Shown here one piece after another: positions 53,383 to 61,002 of a stretch of 64,000 bases of DNA. The notes under the pieces are model-generated. The model searched no databases. It was not told the DNA's origin and saw only the letters and a list, made by a program, of their open reading frames with translations. The first letter of the stretch is position 1; each line of letters opens with the position of its first letter. Position numbers and translations under genes: made by a program. The DNA is from Psychroflexus halocasei (GTDB lineage Bacteria > Bacteroidota > Bacteroidia > Flavobacteriales > Flavobacteriaceae): NCBI RefSeq assembly GCF_900107595.1, contig NZ_FNQF01000002.1, positions 124,001-188,000 of the forward strand. The letters run 5' to 3'.

Positions 53383-55245
53383 TTACTTTTTAGTTGTAAA
53401 AATTGATAATCCTGGTTTTAAATCTAAAGATTGACTCCATTCAAAACTCTGTGAATCAATAATTGATTTAAATATTTTTCCTTTAAAATCAAGTTCATCA
53501 AATCGTGATAAATCAATTTTTTGAGTTTCTTTATTTTTATTTAAAAACAGAATAACTTTTTCATCATTTGTCGTTCTCACCAATATATAAATTGCATTAA
53601 ATGGTGCAAAATGCTTAGTCTCACCTTCAGTTAGGGCTTTTGAAGTTTTTCTGTAATTCAACAATCTTTTTAAAAATGACTGAAAATCTTTTTGTTTATT
53701 TGATAAACCTTCTCCTTTAAAAGCATTGACTTCATCGGACGCCCAACCACCAGGAAAATCAGTTCTGATTAAACCGTGATCACCAGGTTTCTCAGAATCA
53801 TCCATTAAAATCTCTGTTCCGTAATAAATCTGAGGAATTCTCGGTAAAGTTAAAACCAAGCCTAAAGCCATTTTGGTTTTAGAAACATCTTCATTAAGCT
53901 GTGTATAAATACGACTCATGTCATGATTATCAGCAAAAATCATGATTGATTCAGGATTGGTATAATAAAAATCATTTGCTAATGCTTCATAAATTTTAAC
54001 CAAACCAGTTCCCCATGTTTCATCCTCGTTTAATGCATTAACAATCATTGTTTGCATCGGAAAATCCATCGTTGATTTTAGATAAGACTCATACTTATCT
54101 TTATTTTCAGCGCCATCTTGCCAATAACCAACGAGCAATGGGTTTGTGCTCCACTCCTCGCCTACAATATTAAAATTGGGATATTCCGTCATGATGGCTT
54201 TCGCCCAATCAGCCATAAATTCTTTATTGGCATAAGGATAAGTGTCTTGACGAATTCCGTTTAAACCTAAAGTTTCGATCCACCAAATGCTATTCTGGAT
54301 AATGTATTTAGCCATAAAAGGATTCTTATGATTTAAATCTGGCATGGTTTCTACAAACCAACCTTTTTGATTCAAATCTGTATCAATTTCAGAAGCATAG
54401 GGATCTTGATTCGTTGTTCTTCGGTGGTTAGAAAGCGGAATCTCTTTTTGATTAACAAATTCTTCTTGAAAATTCACCCAATCATGAAAAGGTAAATCCT
54501 TCATCCACCAATGTTCAGAGCCGCAATGATTCGCAACCATATCCATGATGAGTTTCATGTCTTTTTGATGTAGTTTTTTTGCTAATTTTTTGTAAGATTT
54601 TAAATCGCCAAAACGCGGATCAACCTTATAAAAATCTGTCATCGCATAGCCATGATATGAACCATGATGCATGTCATTTTCTAACAAAGGACTCGGCCAA
54701 ATTGCTGTAAAACCCATATCAGAAATATAATCAAGATGTTTGATCATCCCTTCAATATCACCGCCGTGTCGTGCATAAGTATCGGCCCGATCAATTTTGG
54801 TTTCGTTCATGCCCTTAATGACATCATTAGAAGGATTTCCGTTTGCAAAACGATCTGGTGTGATCAAATAAACCGCGTCACTGCTATCAAAACCTACAAA
54901 TTCATCAGCTAATTTCTGACGCTTCTTGACTTTATACTGATAAGTTAGTTTTTCTTTATTTTTTAAATTAAAATCAATTTTAAAATTGTAAGCCTTAGAA
55001 GTTTGAGCCAATTTCAAATCTAAAAACAAATAATTAGGGCTATCGGCTTGATGAACTTCAAGAAGTTGCACTTTATCAGAATTCAATTTAACCTCAGCAT
55101 CTTTAATATTTTCAGCATGAACTAGAAGTTGCAACTGCTGAGACTTCATATTTGCAAACCAGTGTGGCGGTTCAACTTTTACATCTTGAGCAGATAGCAT
55201 TTGAAAGCTAAAGCAAATTATGAAAAGGTAGAATATTTTTTTCAT
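53383..55245 (-). CDS. Periplasmic GH13 neopullulanase/cyclomaltodextrinase (SusA-like)
   Basis: 620 aa. Signal peptide ending MLSAQ, an N-terminal beta domain (about 20-120, PHWFANMKSQQLQLLVHAEN, typical of cyclomaltodextrinase-N), then GH13: MDMVANHCGSEHWW, nucleophile Asp in LNGIRQDTYPYAN, Glu in NIVGEEWST and Asp in IFADNHDMSR. A C-terminal beta domain closes it. Comparable to SusA of Bacteroides, which cuts maltodextrins in the periplasm. It starts just after a strong terminator, so it may need its own promoter or read-through. Confidence 0.9.
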   Translation of the reverse strand: MKKIFYLFIICFSFQMLSAQDVKVEPPHWFANMKSQQLQLLVHAENIKDAEVKLNSDKVQLLEVHQADSPNYLFLDLKLAQTSKAYNFKIDFNLKNKEKLTYQYKVKKRQKLADEFVGFDSSDAVYLITPDRFANGNPSNDVIKGMNETKIDRADTYARHGGDIEGMIKHLDYISDMGFTAIWPSPLLENDMHHGSYHGYAMTDFYKVDPRFGDLKSYKKLAKKLHQKDMKLIMDMVANHCGSEHWWMKDLPFHDWVNFQEEFVNQKEIPLSNHRRTTNQDPYASEIDTDLNQKGWFVETMPDLNHKNPFMAKYIIQNSIWWIETLGLNGIRQDTYPYANKEFMADWAKAIMTEYPNFNIVGEEWSTNPLLVGYWQDGAENKDKYESYLKSTMDFPMQTMIVNALNEDETWGTGLVKIYEALANDFYYTNPESIMIFADNHDMSRIYTQLNEDVSKTKMALGLVLTLPRIPQIYYGTEILMDDSEKPGDHGLIRTDFPGGWASDEVNAFKGEGLSNKQKDFQSFLKRLLNYRKTSKALTEGETKHFAPFNAIYILVRTTNDEKVILFLNKNKETQKIDLSRFDELDFKGKIFKSIIDSQSFEWSQSLDLKPGLSIFTTKK

Positions 55246-55257
55246 TTTAATAGTTTT

Positions 55258-55293
55258 AAAAAATCAAGACAGGAAAAGCATCCTGCCTTGATT
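55258..55293 (-). terminator. Intrinsic terminator after GH65 gene
   Basis: On the minus strand a 13-bp stem (one G-T pair) from 55293 to 55262 with a 6-nt loop, followed by six T. It separates the MFS-pgmB-GH65 transcript from the three downstream hydrolase genes. Confidence 0.9.
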
Positions 55294-55307
55294 GATAATT
55301 ATAATCC

Positions 55308-57602
55308 TTATGCTTTATCTAAAATTTGACGTTTTTCGCCATTAACGAAAACATTCATTTTAGGTGCGCCATCAAGTTTAAAATCGACTTTATTTTGTTC
55401 AACATTAACGGTTAAAACTTTTCCTCTAAAATTCACTTTAAAAGAATAAGAGTTCCACTGTTGAGGGATTTTTGGTGAAAAATGTAAGTTTCCATTTTTG
55501 ATACGCATTCCACCAAAACCCTCTACAATACTCATCCAAGTTCCTGCCATTGATGTAATATGGCAACCTTCTTCTACTTCTTTATTATAATCATCAAGAT
55601 CTAAACGTGATGTTCTTAAATAAAACTCGTAAGCTTGTTCCATTCGATCTAATGAAGCAGCTTGAATGCTGTGAACGCAAGGAGAAAGTGAAGACTCATG
55701 AACTGTAAAAGGTTCATAAAAATCAAAATGTCTTTCTAATTCTTCACGGCTAAAATGATCTTCAAAGAAATAAAACCCTTGTAAAGTGTCAGCTTGTTTG
55801 ATGTAAGGCGAACGCAAAATACGATCCCACGACCAGTATTGATTAATCGGTCTTTGATTAGGATCTAGGTCATCAACTTTGATCATTTCTTTATCCAAAA
55901 ATCCATCTTGTTGTAAGTAAACTTGATGTTCTTCTGAATAAGGAAAATACATTTCTGCTGCCACCTTTCTCATTTCTGAAATCTCTTCAGAAGTCAGTTT
56001 TGTCTTTTCAATAATGCGCTGGTAATCATCAAAATAATCTAATTTTAAGATATTAAGATTTTCAAGCATATAATTAATACACCACTGAGCTACATAATTG
56101 GTATAAAAATTATTATTGACATTGTTTTCATACTCATTAGGACCTGTAACACCAAGGATGACATATTTATTTTTATGAGTAGAAAAGCTTGCACGTTGCT
56201 GCCAAAATTTTGCTATTGCGATTAACACCTCCATTCCCATTTCTGGAATGTAAGAATAATCTCCCGTGTAGCGGTGATAATTAAAAATAGCATAAGCAAT
56301 TGCGCCATTTCTATGGATTTCTTCAAAAGTAATTTCCCATTCATTGTGGCTTTCTTCACCATTCATGGTGACCATTGGGTAAAGTGCAGCTCCATTTTTA
56401 AAGCCTAACTTTTCAGCGTTTTCAATAGCTTTTTCTAAATGTCTGTAACGATAAATCAGTAAGTTTTTGGCGACTTGCTGATTTTTTGTTGCCATATAAA
56501 AAGGTAAGCAATAAGCCTCGGTATCCCAATATGTACTTCCACCGTATTTCTCACCAGTAAAGCCTTTAGGACCAATATTTAAGCGTGCATCTTTGCCAGA
56601 ATAAGTTTGATTTAATTGAAAAATATTAAAACGAATCCCTTGTTGCGCTTCAACATCACCTTCAATAGTAATGTCACTCATTCTCCAAATCTCTGCCCAA
56701 GCTTGTTTTTGTTTCGATAATAATTCCTCAAAACCTAAATCTACAGCTTTTGACAAAACATTTTTCGCAGCAGAAGTCAATTCATTCTCCTGATGATTTA
56801 ATGAAGTTGTATAACCTGCAAATTTATGAATAGTAAAAGTTTGATCTTTTTTAATTTCTTTTGAATAAGAAAGGCTTGCTTTTAAATCTTCTTTTTCTGA
56901 TTGAACTGAAAGTTTTACAATTTCATCATCAATTAAAAATTGTGATTGCATAAAAGTACAAACCTTATATTCAGTCTTTAATGTATGTGATTCAATAAAA
57001 GCTTGCTCATCGTCAATATCAACATCAGTTGTTTCCCAAAATTTATCATCCCAGTTGGTGTCTTGATTTTTGATTCCAGAGTCGATGTAAGGCGTGTATT
57101 CAATTTTGGCATCAGAATTTAACGGAGTGATTTGATATTGAATCGCTCCTAACTCTTCATGATCTAAACTTAAAAAACGAAGCGCTTCAACTTTAATCTC
57201 AATGTCATTTTGCAGTTTTGAAATAAAAGTTCTTTTATGCCAACCTTCTTTCATGTTGAGTTCACGTCTGAAGTTATTCACTTCTTTACATTGATGCAAA
57301 TCAAATACCTCATCGTTAATCTTGATATGAATACCTATAAAGTTAGGCGCATTTAAAACCTTTGCGAAGTATTCAGGATAACCATTTTTCCACCAGCCAA
57401 CGCGGGTTTTATCAGGATAATAAACACCACCGATATAGCTTCCTTGAAAGCTAGGCCCCGAGTAATCTTCTTCAAAATTAGCGCGTTGTCCCATCGCTCC
57501 ATTTCCTATACTAAAAAGGCTCTCGGATGATTTGACATGATCTGCTTCAAATTTATCTTCTATAATCGACCAAGCATCTGGTATAATATAATTGCGATTC
57601 AT
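55308..57602 (-). CDS. GH65 maltose (or related disaccharide) phosphorylase
   Basis: 764 aa, the length of GH65 phosphorylases. Catalytic Glu in ITFEEIHRNGAIAY; TYWDTEAYCLPFYM and the phosphate-site region SSLSPCVHSIQA are typical. It would split maltose with phosphate to glucose and beta-glucose-1-phosphate in the cytosol (no signal peptide). The adjacent beta-phosphoglucomutase supports the beta-anomer product; kojibiose or trehalose specificity is possible but the locus favours maltose. Confidence 0.92.
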   Translation of the reverse strand: MNRNYIIPDAWSIIEDKFEADHVKSSESLFSIGNGAMGQRANFEEDYSGPSFQGSYIGGVYYPDKTRVGWWKNGYPEYFAKVLNAPNFIGIHIKINDEVFDLHQCKEVNNFRRELNMKEGWHKRTFISKLQNDIEIKVEALRFLSLDHEELGAIQYQITPLNSDAKIEYTPYIDSGIKNQDTNWDDKFWETTDVDIDDEQAFIESHTLKTEYKVCTFMQSQFLIDDEIVKLSVQSEKEDLKASLSYSKEIKKDQTFTIHKFAGYTTSLNHQENELTSAAKNVLSKAVDLGFEELLSKQKQAWAEIWRMSDITIEGDVEAQQGIRFNIFQLNQTYSGKDARLNIGPKGFTGEKYGGSTYWDTEAYCLPFYMATKNQQVAKNLLIYRYRHLEKAIENAEKLGFKNGAALYPMVTMNGEESHNEWEITFEEIHRNGAIAYAIFNYHRYTGDYSYIPEMGMEVLIAIAKFWQQRASFSTHKNKYVILGVTGPNEYENNVNNNFYTNYVAQWCINYMLENLNILKLDYFDDYQRIIEKTKLTSEEISEMRKVAAEMYFPYSEEHQVYLQQDGFLDKEMIKVDDLDPNQRPINQYWSWDRILRSPYIKQADTLQGFYFFEDHFSREELERHFDFYEPFTVHESSLSPCVHSIQAASLDRMEQAYEFYLRTSRLDLDDYNKEVEEGCHITSMAGTWMSIVEGFGGMRIKNGNLHFSPKIPQQWNSYSFKVNFRGKVLTVNVEQNKVDFKLDGAPKMNVFVNGEKRQILDKA

Positions 57603-57625
57603 ATTTATGTTAGTTTATAATTCTA

Positions 57626-58288
57626 TTATTCGTTTAAGATTTCTTTGAACTTAGCGAGTCCCATGTCTTCAAAATCTTTAAAAACATAGTTTGCTTCCTT
57701 TAAAATATTTTCATCACCAATACCAATGCTGAGCATTTTAGCAGTATTGGCAGCTTCTATTCCTGAAAGGGAATCTTCAAAAACAATTGCATGCTCAGGT
57801 TGAGCTTTCAGCAATTCAGCAGCTTTTAAAAAAACTTCAGGATTAGGTTTTGCTTTTGTCACTTCATTTCCATCAACAATTGCATCGAAATATGAGAGTA
57901 AATCAACGTGTTCTAAAATGCGTCTTGCGTTTTTACTTGCTGATCCTAAAGCAATTGGGTAATTATTTTCTTTTAGATAATCGAGGGTTTCTTTAACTTT
58001 TGGCAAAATGTCAGAAGTTGTCATTTGATCGACATAGCTTAAGTATTCTTCATTTTTATCGTGCATCAATTGTTCAAATTCTTGTTCAGAGATTTCTTTA
58101 TTTCCCCATTCAAGTATTTTTTCAAGAGACTTGACGCGACTTACGCCTTTTAATTGTTCGTTATCTTCTGTTGTAAATTCAATTCCTAATTTTTTAGCTA
58201 AATTTTGCCATGCTAAAAAATGAAATTTTGCAGTATCGACAATTACACCGTCAAGGTCAAAAATGATTGCTTTTTTATTCTTATCCAT
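57626..58288 (-). CDS. pgmB: Beta-phosphoglucomutase
   Basis: 220 aa HAD phosphatase-fold mutase. Nucleophile D11 and acid/base D13 in IIFDLDGVIVDTA; LKGVSRVKSLEKIL is the beta-PGM hinge that binds the hexose; GSASKNA and VFEDSLSGIEAA complete the site. It converts beta-glucose-1-P to glucose-6-P. Start ATG 58288 immediately follows the MFS gene (1 bp), not the 58309 codon inside that gene. The GH65 gene follows after 23 bp. Confidence 0.94.
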   Translation of the reverse strand: MDKNKKAIIFDLDGVIVDTAKFHFLAWQNLAKKLGIEFTTEDNEQLKGVSRVKSLEKILEWGNKEISEQEFEQLMHDKNEEYLSYVDQMTTSDILPKVKETLDYLKENNYPIALGSASKNARRILEHVDLLSYFDAIVDGNEVTKAKPNPEVFLKAAELLKAQPEHAIVFEDSLSGIEAANTAKMLSIGIGDENILKEANYVFKDFEDMGLAKFKEILNE

Positions 58289-58289
58289 A

Positions 58290-59648
58290 TTATTTTTTTT
58301 CGTCAACATCTTTTACATTCGTCACTAAATATCCTGCTAAAAGCATACTTACACCAGCCATCACAAGTGCAAAAACGGCTTGATTTCCGTATAAATATTT
58401 TACTAATGGTCCACCAATTAAAGCGTTGATAATTTGAGGAATCACAATAAAGAAATTAAAAATCCCCATATAAACGCCCATTTTTTTGGGATTTATAGAA
58501 CCTGCTAAAATTGCATAAGGCATTGCTAATATACTTGCCCAAGCCACACCAATTCCGACCATTGAAAGAATCAGCCAATTTTCATTGGGTAAAAAGTAAA
58601 TAGAAAGCAAACTGAATCCTCCTATAAAAAGCGCATAAGCATGTGTCTTTTTACGTCCGAAATATTTTGCGATTTTCGGCAATGATAAAGCGACAAAAAC
58701 CGAAACTAAATTATAAACACTAAACAGAACACCGACCCAGTCACCTGCTTCATTATAAGCCTCACTTGAAGCATCGTCTGGCGCCAGGCCATAATAATGT
58801 TGTGCAATGGCTGGCACGCTAAAAACCCATAACCCAAATAAAGCAAACCAAGAGAAAAATTGAACCCAACTTAACTGTCGCATGGTTTCAGGCATTTTCA
58901 CAAAATCGGTAAAAATATCTGTGAGTTTAGATTCTTTTATATCTTCTTCAACATAATCAACTTCATCTGCTTCAGCTTTAGCCTTTTCAATAGCTTTCAT
59001 TTCTTCAGGCGAGTATTCATTAGTTGTAAAAACAGTAATCAAAATACTGATGATAAGAATAATTGCACCAATAATGAAAGATAATATTAAATGTTGTGGT
59101 ACGCTTCCTGCTGGTGCTTCATTAGAAACACCGAAATAATTACTTAAAGCATAAGGTAAAAACGAACCAATAACAGCACCAATTCCGATTAAAACAGTTT
59201 GAATACTGAAACCTAAAGTTCTCTGTTCTGACCTTAAATTATCAGCAACTAAAGCTCGGAAAGGTTCCATGGCAATGTTAAAGGAAGCATCCATAATCAT
59301 CAACATTCCTGCTCCAACCCAAAGTGCTGGCATGAATGCAATGAAAATATCTGCTTGTGGCATTAAAACCAATCCAACGGAAGCTAAAACCGCACCTACT
59401 AAAAAGTAAGGTCTCCTTCTTCCTATTTTAGTCCAAGTTTGATCACTGTAATGTCCGACTATTGGTTGAATTATCAAGCCCATTAAAGGTGCAATAATCC
59501 AAAACCAAGAGAGTTGATGCACATCGGCTCCAAAATTTTGTAGAATACGGCTAGCATTTGCATTTTGAAGTGCAAAGCCCATTTGTATTCCTAAAAATCC
59601 AAAACTAAGATTCCAGATTTCAAGGATACCTAATCTACGTTTCTGCAT
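58290..59648 (-). CDS. MFS sugar (maltose) transporter
   Basis: 452 aa with 12 predicted membrane helices, in the SLC45/sugar MFS branch: QPIVGHYSDQTWTKIGRRRPYFLVGAV is the cytosolic loop 2-3 signature (written here from residue ~60), and an acidic loop (EYSPEEMKAIEKAKAE) lies mid-protein. It should bring maltose or glucose oligomers over the inner membrane with protons. First gene of the MFS-pgmB-GH65 operon, preceded by an 85-nt leader with hairpins and an operator-like palindrome. Confidence 0.88.
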   Translation of the reverse strand: MQKRRLGILEIWNLSFGFLGIQMGFALQNANASRILQNFGADVHQLSWFWIIAPLMGLIIQPIVGHYSDQTWTKIGRRRPYFLVGAVLASVGLVLMPQADIFIAFMPALWVGAGMLMIMDASFNIAMEPFRALVADNLRSEQRTLGFSIQTVLIGIGAVIGSFLPYALSNYFGVSNEAPAGSVPQHLILSFIIGAIILIISILITVFTTNEYSPEEMKAIEKAKAEADEVDYVEEDIKESKLTDIFTDFVKMPETMRQLSWVQFFSWFALFGLWVFSVPAIAQHYYGLAPDDASSEAYNEAGDWVGVLFSVYNLVSVFVALSLPKIAKYFGRKKTHAYALFIGGFSLLSIYFLPNENWLILSMVGIGVAWASILAMPYAILAGSINPKKMGVYMGIFNFFIVIPQIINALIGGPLVKYLYGNQAVFALVMAGVSMLLAGYLVTNVKDVDEKK

Positions 59649-59670
59649 ATCGTTTTATTTAAGTTAAAAC

Positions 59671-59731
59671 GATAAGTTGAGAAATCATTCAAAACTTATC
59701 TTTTGTTGTGGAAGTAAAAGTATAAGTTTTG
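59671..59731 (-). promoter_or_regulatory. Leader with two alternative hairpins before the MFS gene
   Basis: Segment ATAAGTT at 59693-59699 can pair in two exclusive ways: with 59722-59731 (10-bp perfect inverted repeat CAAAACTTAT/ATAAGTTTTG) or, as GATAAGTT, with 59671-59678 (8-bp perfect). Both lie in the inferred 5' leader of the minus-strand transcript. This layout suits a switch or attenuator, but no ligand site is recognised and simple operator function at DNA level is possible. Confidence 0.4.
59708..59724. repeat. 17-mer copy 1 (maltose transporter leader)
   Basis: GTGGAAGTAAAAGTATA, identical to 60961-60977 upstream of susC. Here it is downstream of the MFS promoter and inverted relative to transcription. 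Likely a regulator-binding site shared by the two operons. Confidence 0.7.
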
Positions 59732-59747
59732 TGAATTCACAAAGATA
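59728..59747 (-). promoter_or_regulatory. MFS operon -7 box with overlapping palindrome
   Basis: On the minus strand TATCTTTG (59747-59740) fits TAnnTTTG. It overlaps a perfect 16-bp palindrome TTTGTGAATTCACAAA (59728-59743) that covers the expected transcription start. A repressor bound there would block transcription; the neighbouring LacI-type protein is the obvious candidate. Confidence 0.55.
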
Positions 59748-59754
59748 TAAAAAA

Positions 59755-60810
59755 TTATGGATTAATAGACTTTGTAGTTTCTCGCTCTATAATCTCGGTT
59801 TTAACAATAACTGTTTTGTATTTATCATCAGCTTCTTTTGACTCGTTTTCCAATCTATCAATCAAAAGCTCTGCCGTCTGTTTTCCCATTTCTTTTCCGT
59901 GTTGACTCACAGTTGTAAGGGGTGGATAAGCGTGCTTAGAGAGGACACCATCGGTAAATCCTATCACTTGTAAATTTTCAGGAATTCTATAACCAATAGC
60001 ACGTGCAACTTTCATAGCAGTAATGGCATATAATTCATTCACTGCCAAAATTGCATCAATGTTTTTTGATTGAAGAAATTCTTTAACTTGATGTTCTAAT
60101 TTTTCTAAATGGTTCTCCTCATTAAGGTGATCATCAATTTTCAGAATCAAGCTTTCATCAAGTTGAATTTTATTCTGTGCTAATGTTTTTACATAACCTC
60201 GTGTTCTTAATTTACCTACGCTGACATAATCTTCAGTCGTAATTATTGCAATATTTTTTGCTCCTGAATCAATTAATTTCTGAACGGCTTTCTGAGATGT
60301 TTCAATATCATCAACGACTACTTTATCACAAGAAATTTCATCAAGAACGCGATCAAACATGACAATTGGAATACCTTGATCAATTGTTTCTCTCAAATGG
60401 TGATAGTCCTTTTTCTGTAAAGTTTCTTTAGCCAAAGATATGATGAAGCCATCAATACTACCATTAGCTAACATATCTAAGTTAAGAACTTCTTTATCAA
60501 AGGATTCATTGGATAAGCCAACAATCACATTATAGCCTCGTTGATTTGCATAATTTTCAATACCTGAAATGACAGTTGTAAAAAAATGATGAACAATTTC
60601 AGGAATAATGACGCCCAGAGTTTTTGTTTTACGGTTTTTAAGACTCAAAGCAATATTGTTAGGCTTATAGTTATAAAGCTTTGCAAAAGCTTTGACTTTT
60701 TGTTTTGTCTCTTCACTAATTTCTTTACTGTCTCTCAATGCTTTAGAAACAGTAGAGATAGAAACATCCAGTTCTTTAGCGATAATTTTTAAAGTTGGTT
60801 TTTGTTTCAT
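59755..60810 (-). CDS. LacI-family transcriptional regulator
   Basis: 351 aa. N-terminal HTH (TLKIIAKELDVSISTVSKALRDS) with the hinge helix NIALSLKNRKTKTLGVI, then a periplasmic-binding-like sensor domain (IDGFIISLAK, PIVMFDRVLDE, VIGFTDGVLSKHAYPPLTTV). Start ATG 60810 is 24 bp inside the longest frame and matches the family. Located between the MFS operon and susC; most likely the maltose-responsive regulator of both. Whether it acts as repressor or activator cannot be seen. Confidence 0.92.
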   Translation of the reverse strand: MKQKPTLKIIAKELDVSISTVSKALRDSKEISEETKQKVKAFAKLYNYKPNNIALSLKNRKTKTLGVIIPEIVHHFFTTVISGIENYANQRGYNVIVGLSNESFDKEVLNLDMLANGSIDGFIISLAKETLQKKDYHHLRETIDQGIPIVMFDRVLDEISCDKVVVDDIETSQKAVQKLIDSGAKNIAIITTEDYVSVGKLRTRGYVKTLAQNKIQLDESLILKIDDHLNEENHLEKLEHQVKEFLQSKNIDAILAVNELYAITAMKVARAIGYRIPENLQVIGFTDGVLSKHAYPPLTTVSQHGKEMGKQTAELLIDRLENESKEADDKYKTVIVKTEIIERETTKSINP

Positions 60811-60863
60811 TGATAGATTCTCAATAATTTTCAATAAAAGTAACTGCTTATTTTTTTAAAAAC

Positions 60864-60909
60864 TGATAATTATCAATTTATTATAAAACTTTTCAACACG
60901 CAAACGTTG
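60864..60909. promoter_or_regulatory. Palindromes in lacI-susC intergenic region
   Basis: A perfect 12-bp palindrome TGATAATTATCA (60864-60875) and CAAACGTTG (60901-60909), whose AACGTT core resembles LacI-family operators, lie between lacI and susC. They are candidate operators for autoregulation or susC control. Confidence 0.35.
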
Positions 60910-60948
60910 TAGTTGATTTCTTATTTTAAAGTATGCCTACTCTTTACC

Positions 60949-60977
60949 TATCTTTAACAAGTGGAAGTAAAAGTATA
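60949..60977 (+). promoter_or_regulatory. susC -7-like box and 17-mer copy 2
   Basis: TATCTTTA (60949-60956) differs from TAnnTTTG at the last base. Four bases later begins GTGGAAGTAAAAGTATA (60961-60977), identical to 59708-59724. The 17-mer thus covers the start of the susC transcript, as it covers the MFS leader. Confidence 0.5.
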
Positions 60978-61002
60978 TCAATTTTAACAAAATTTAAAAC
61001 AT

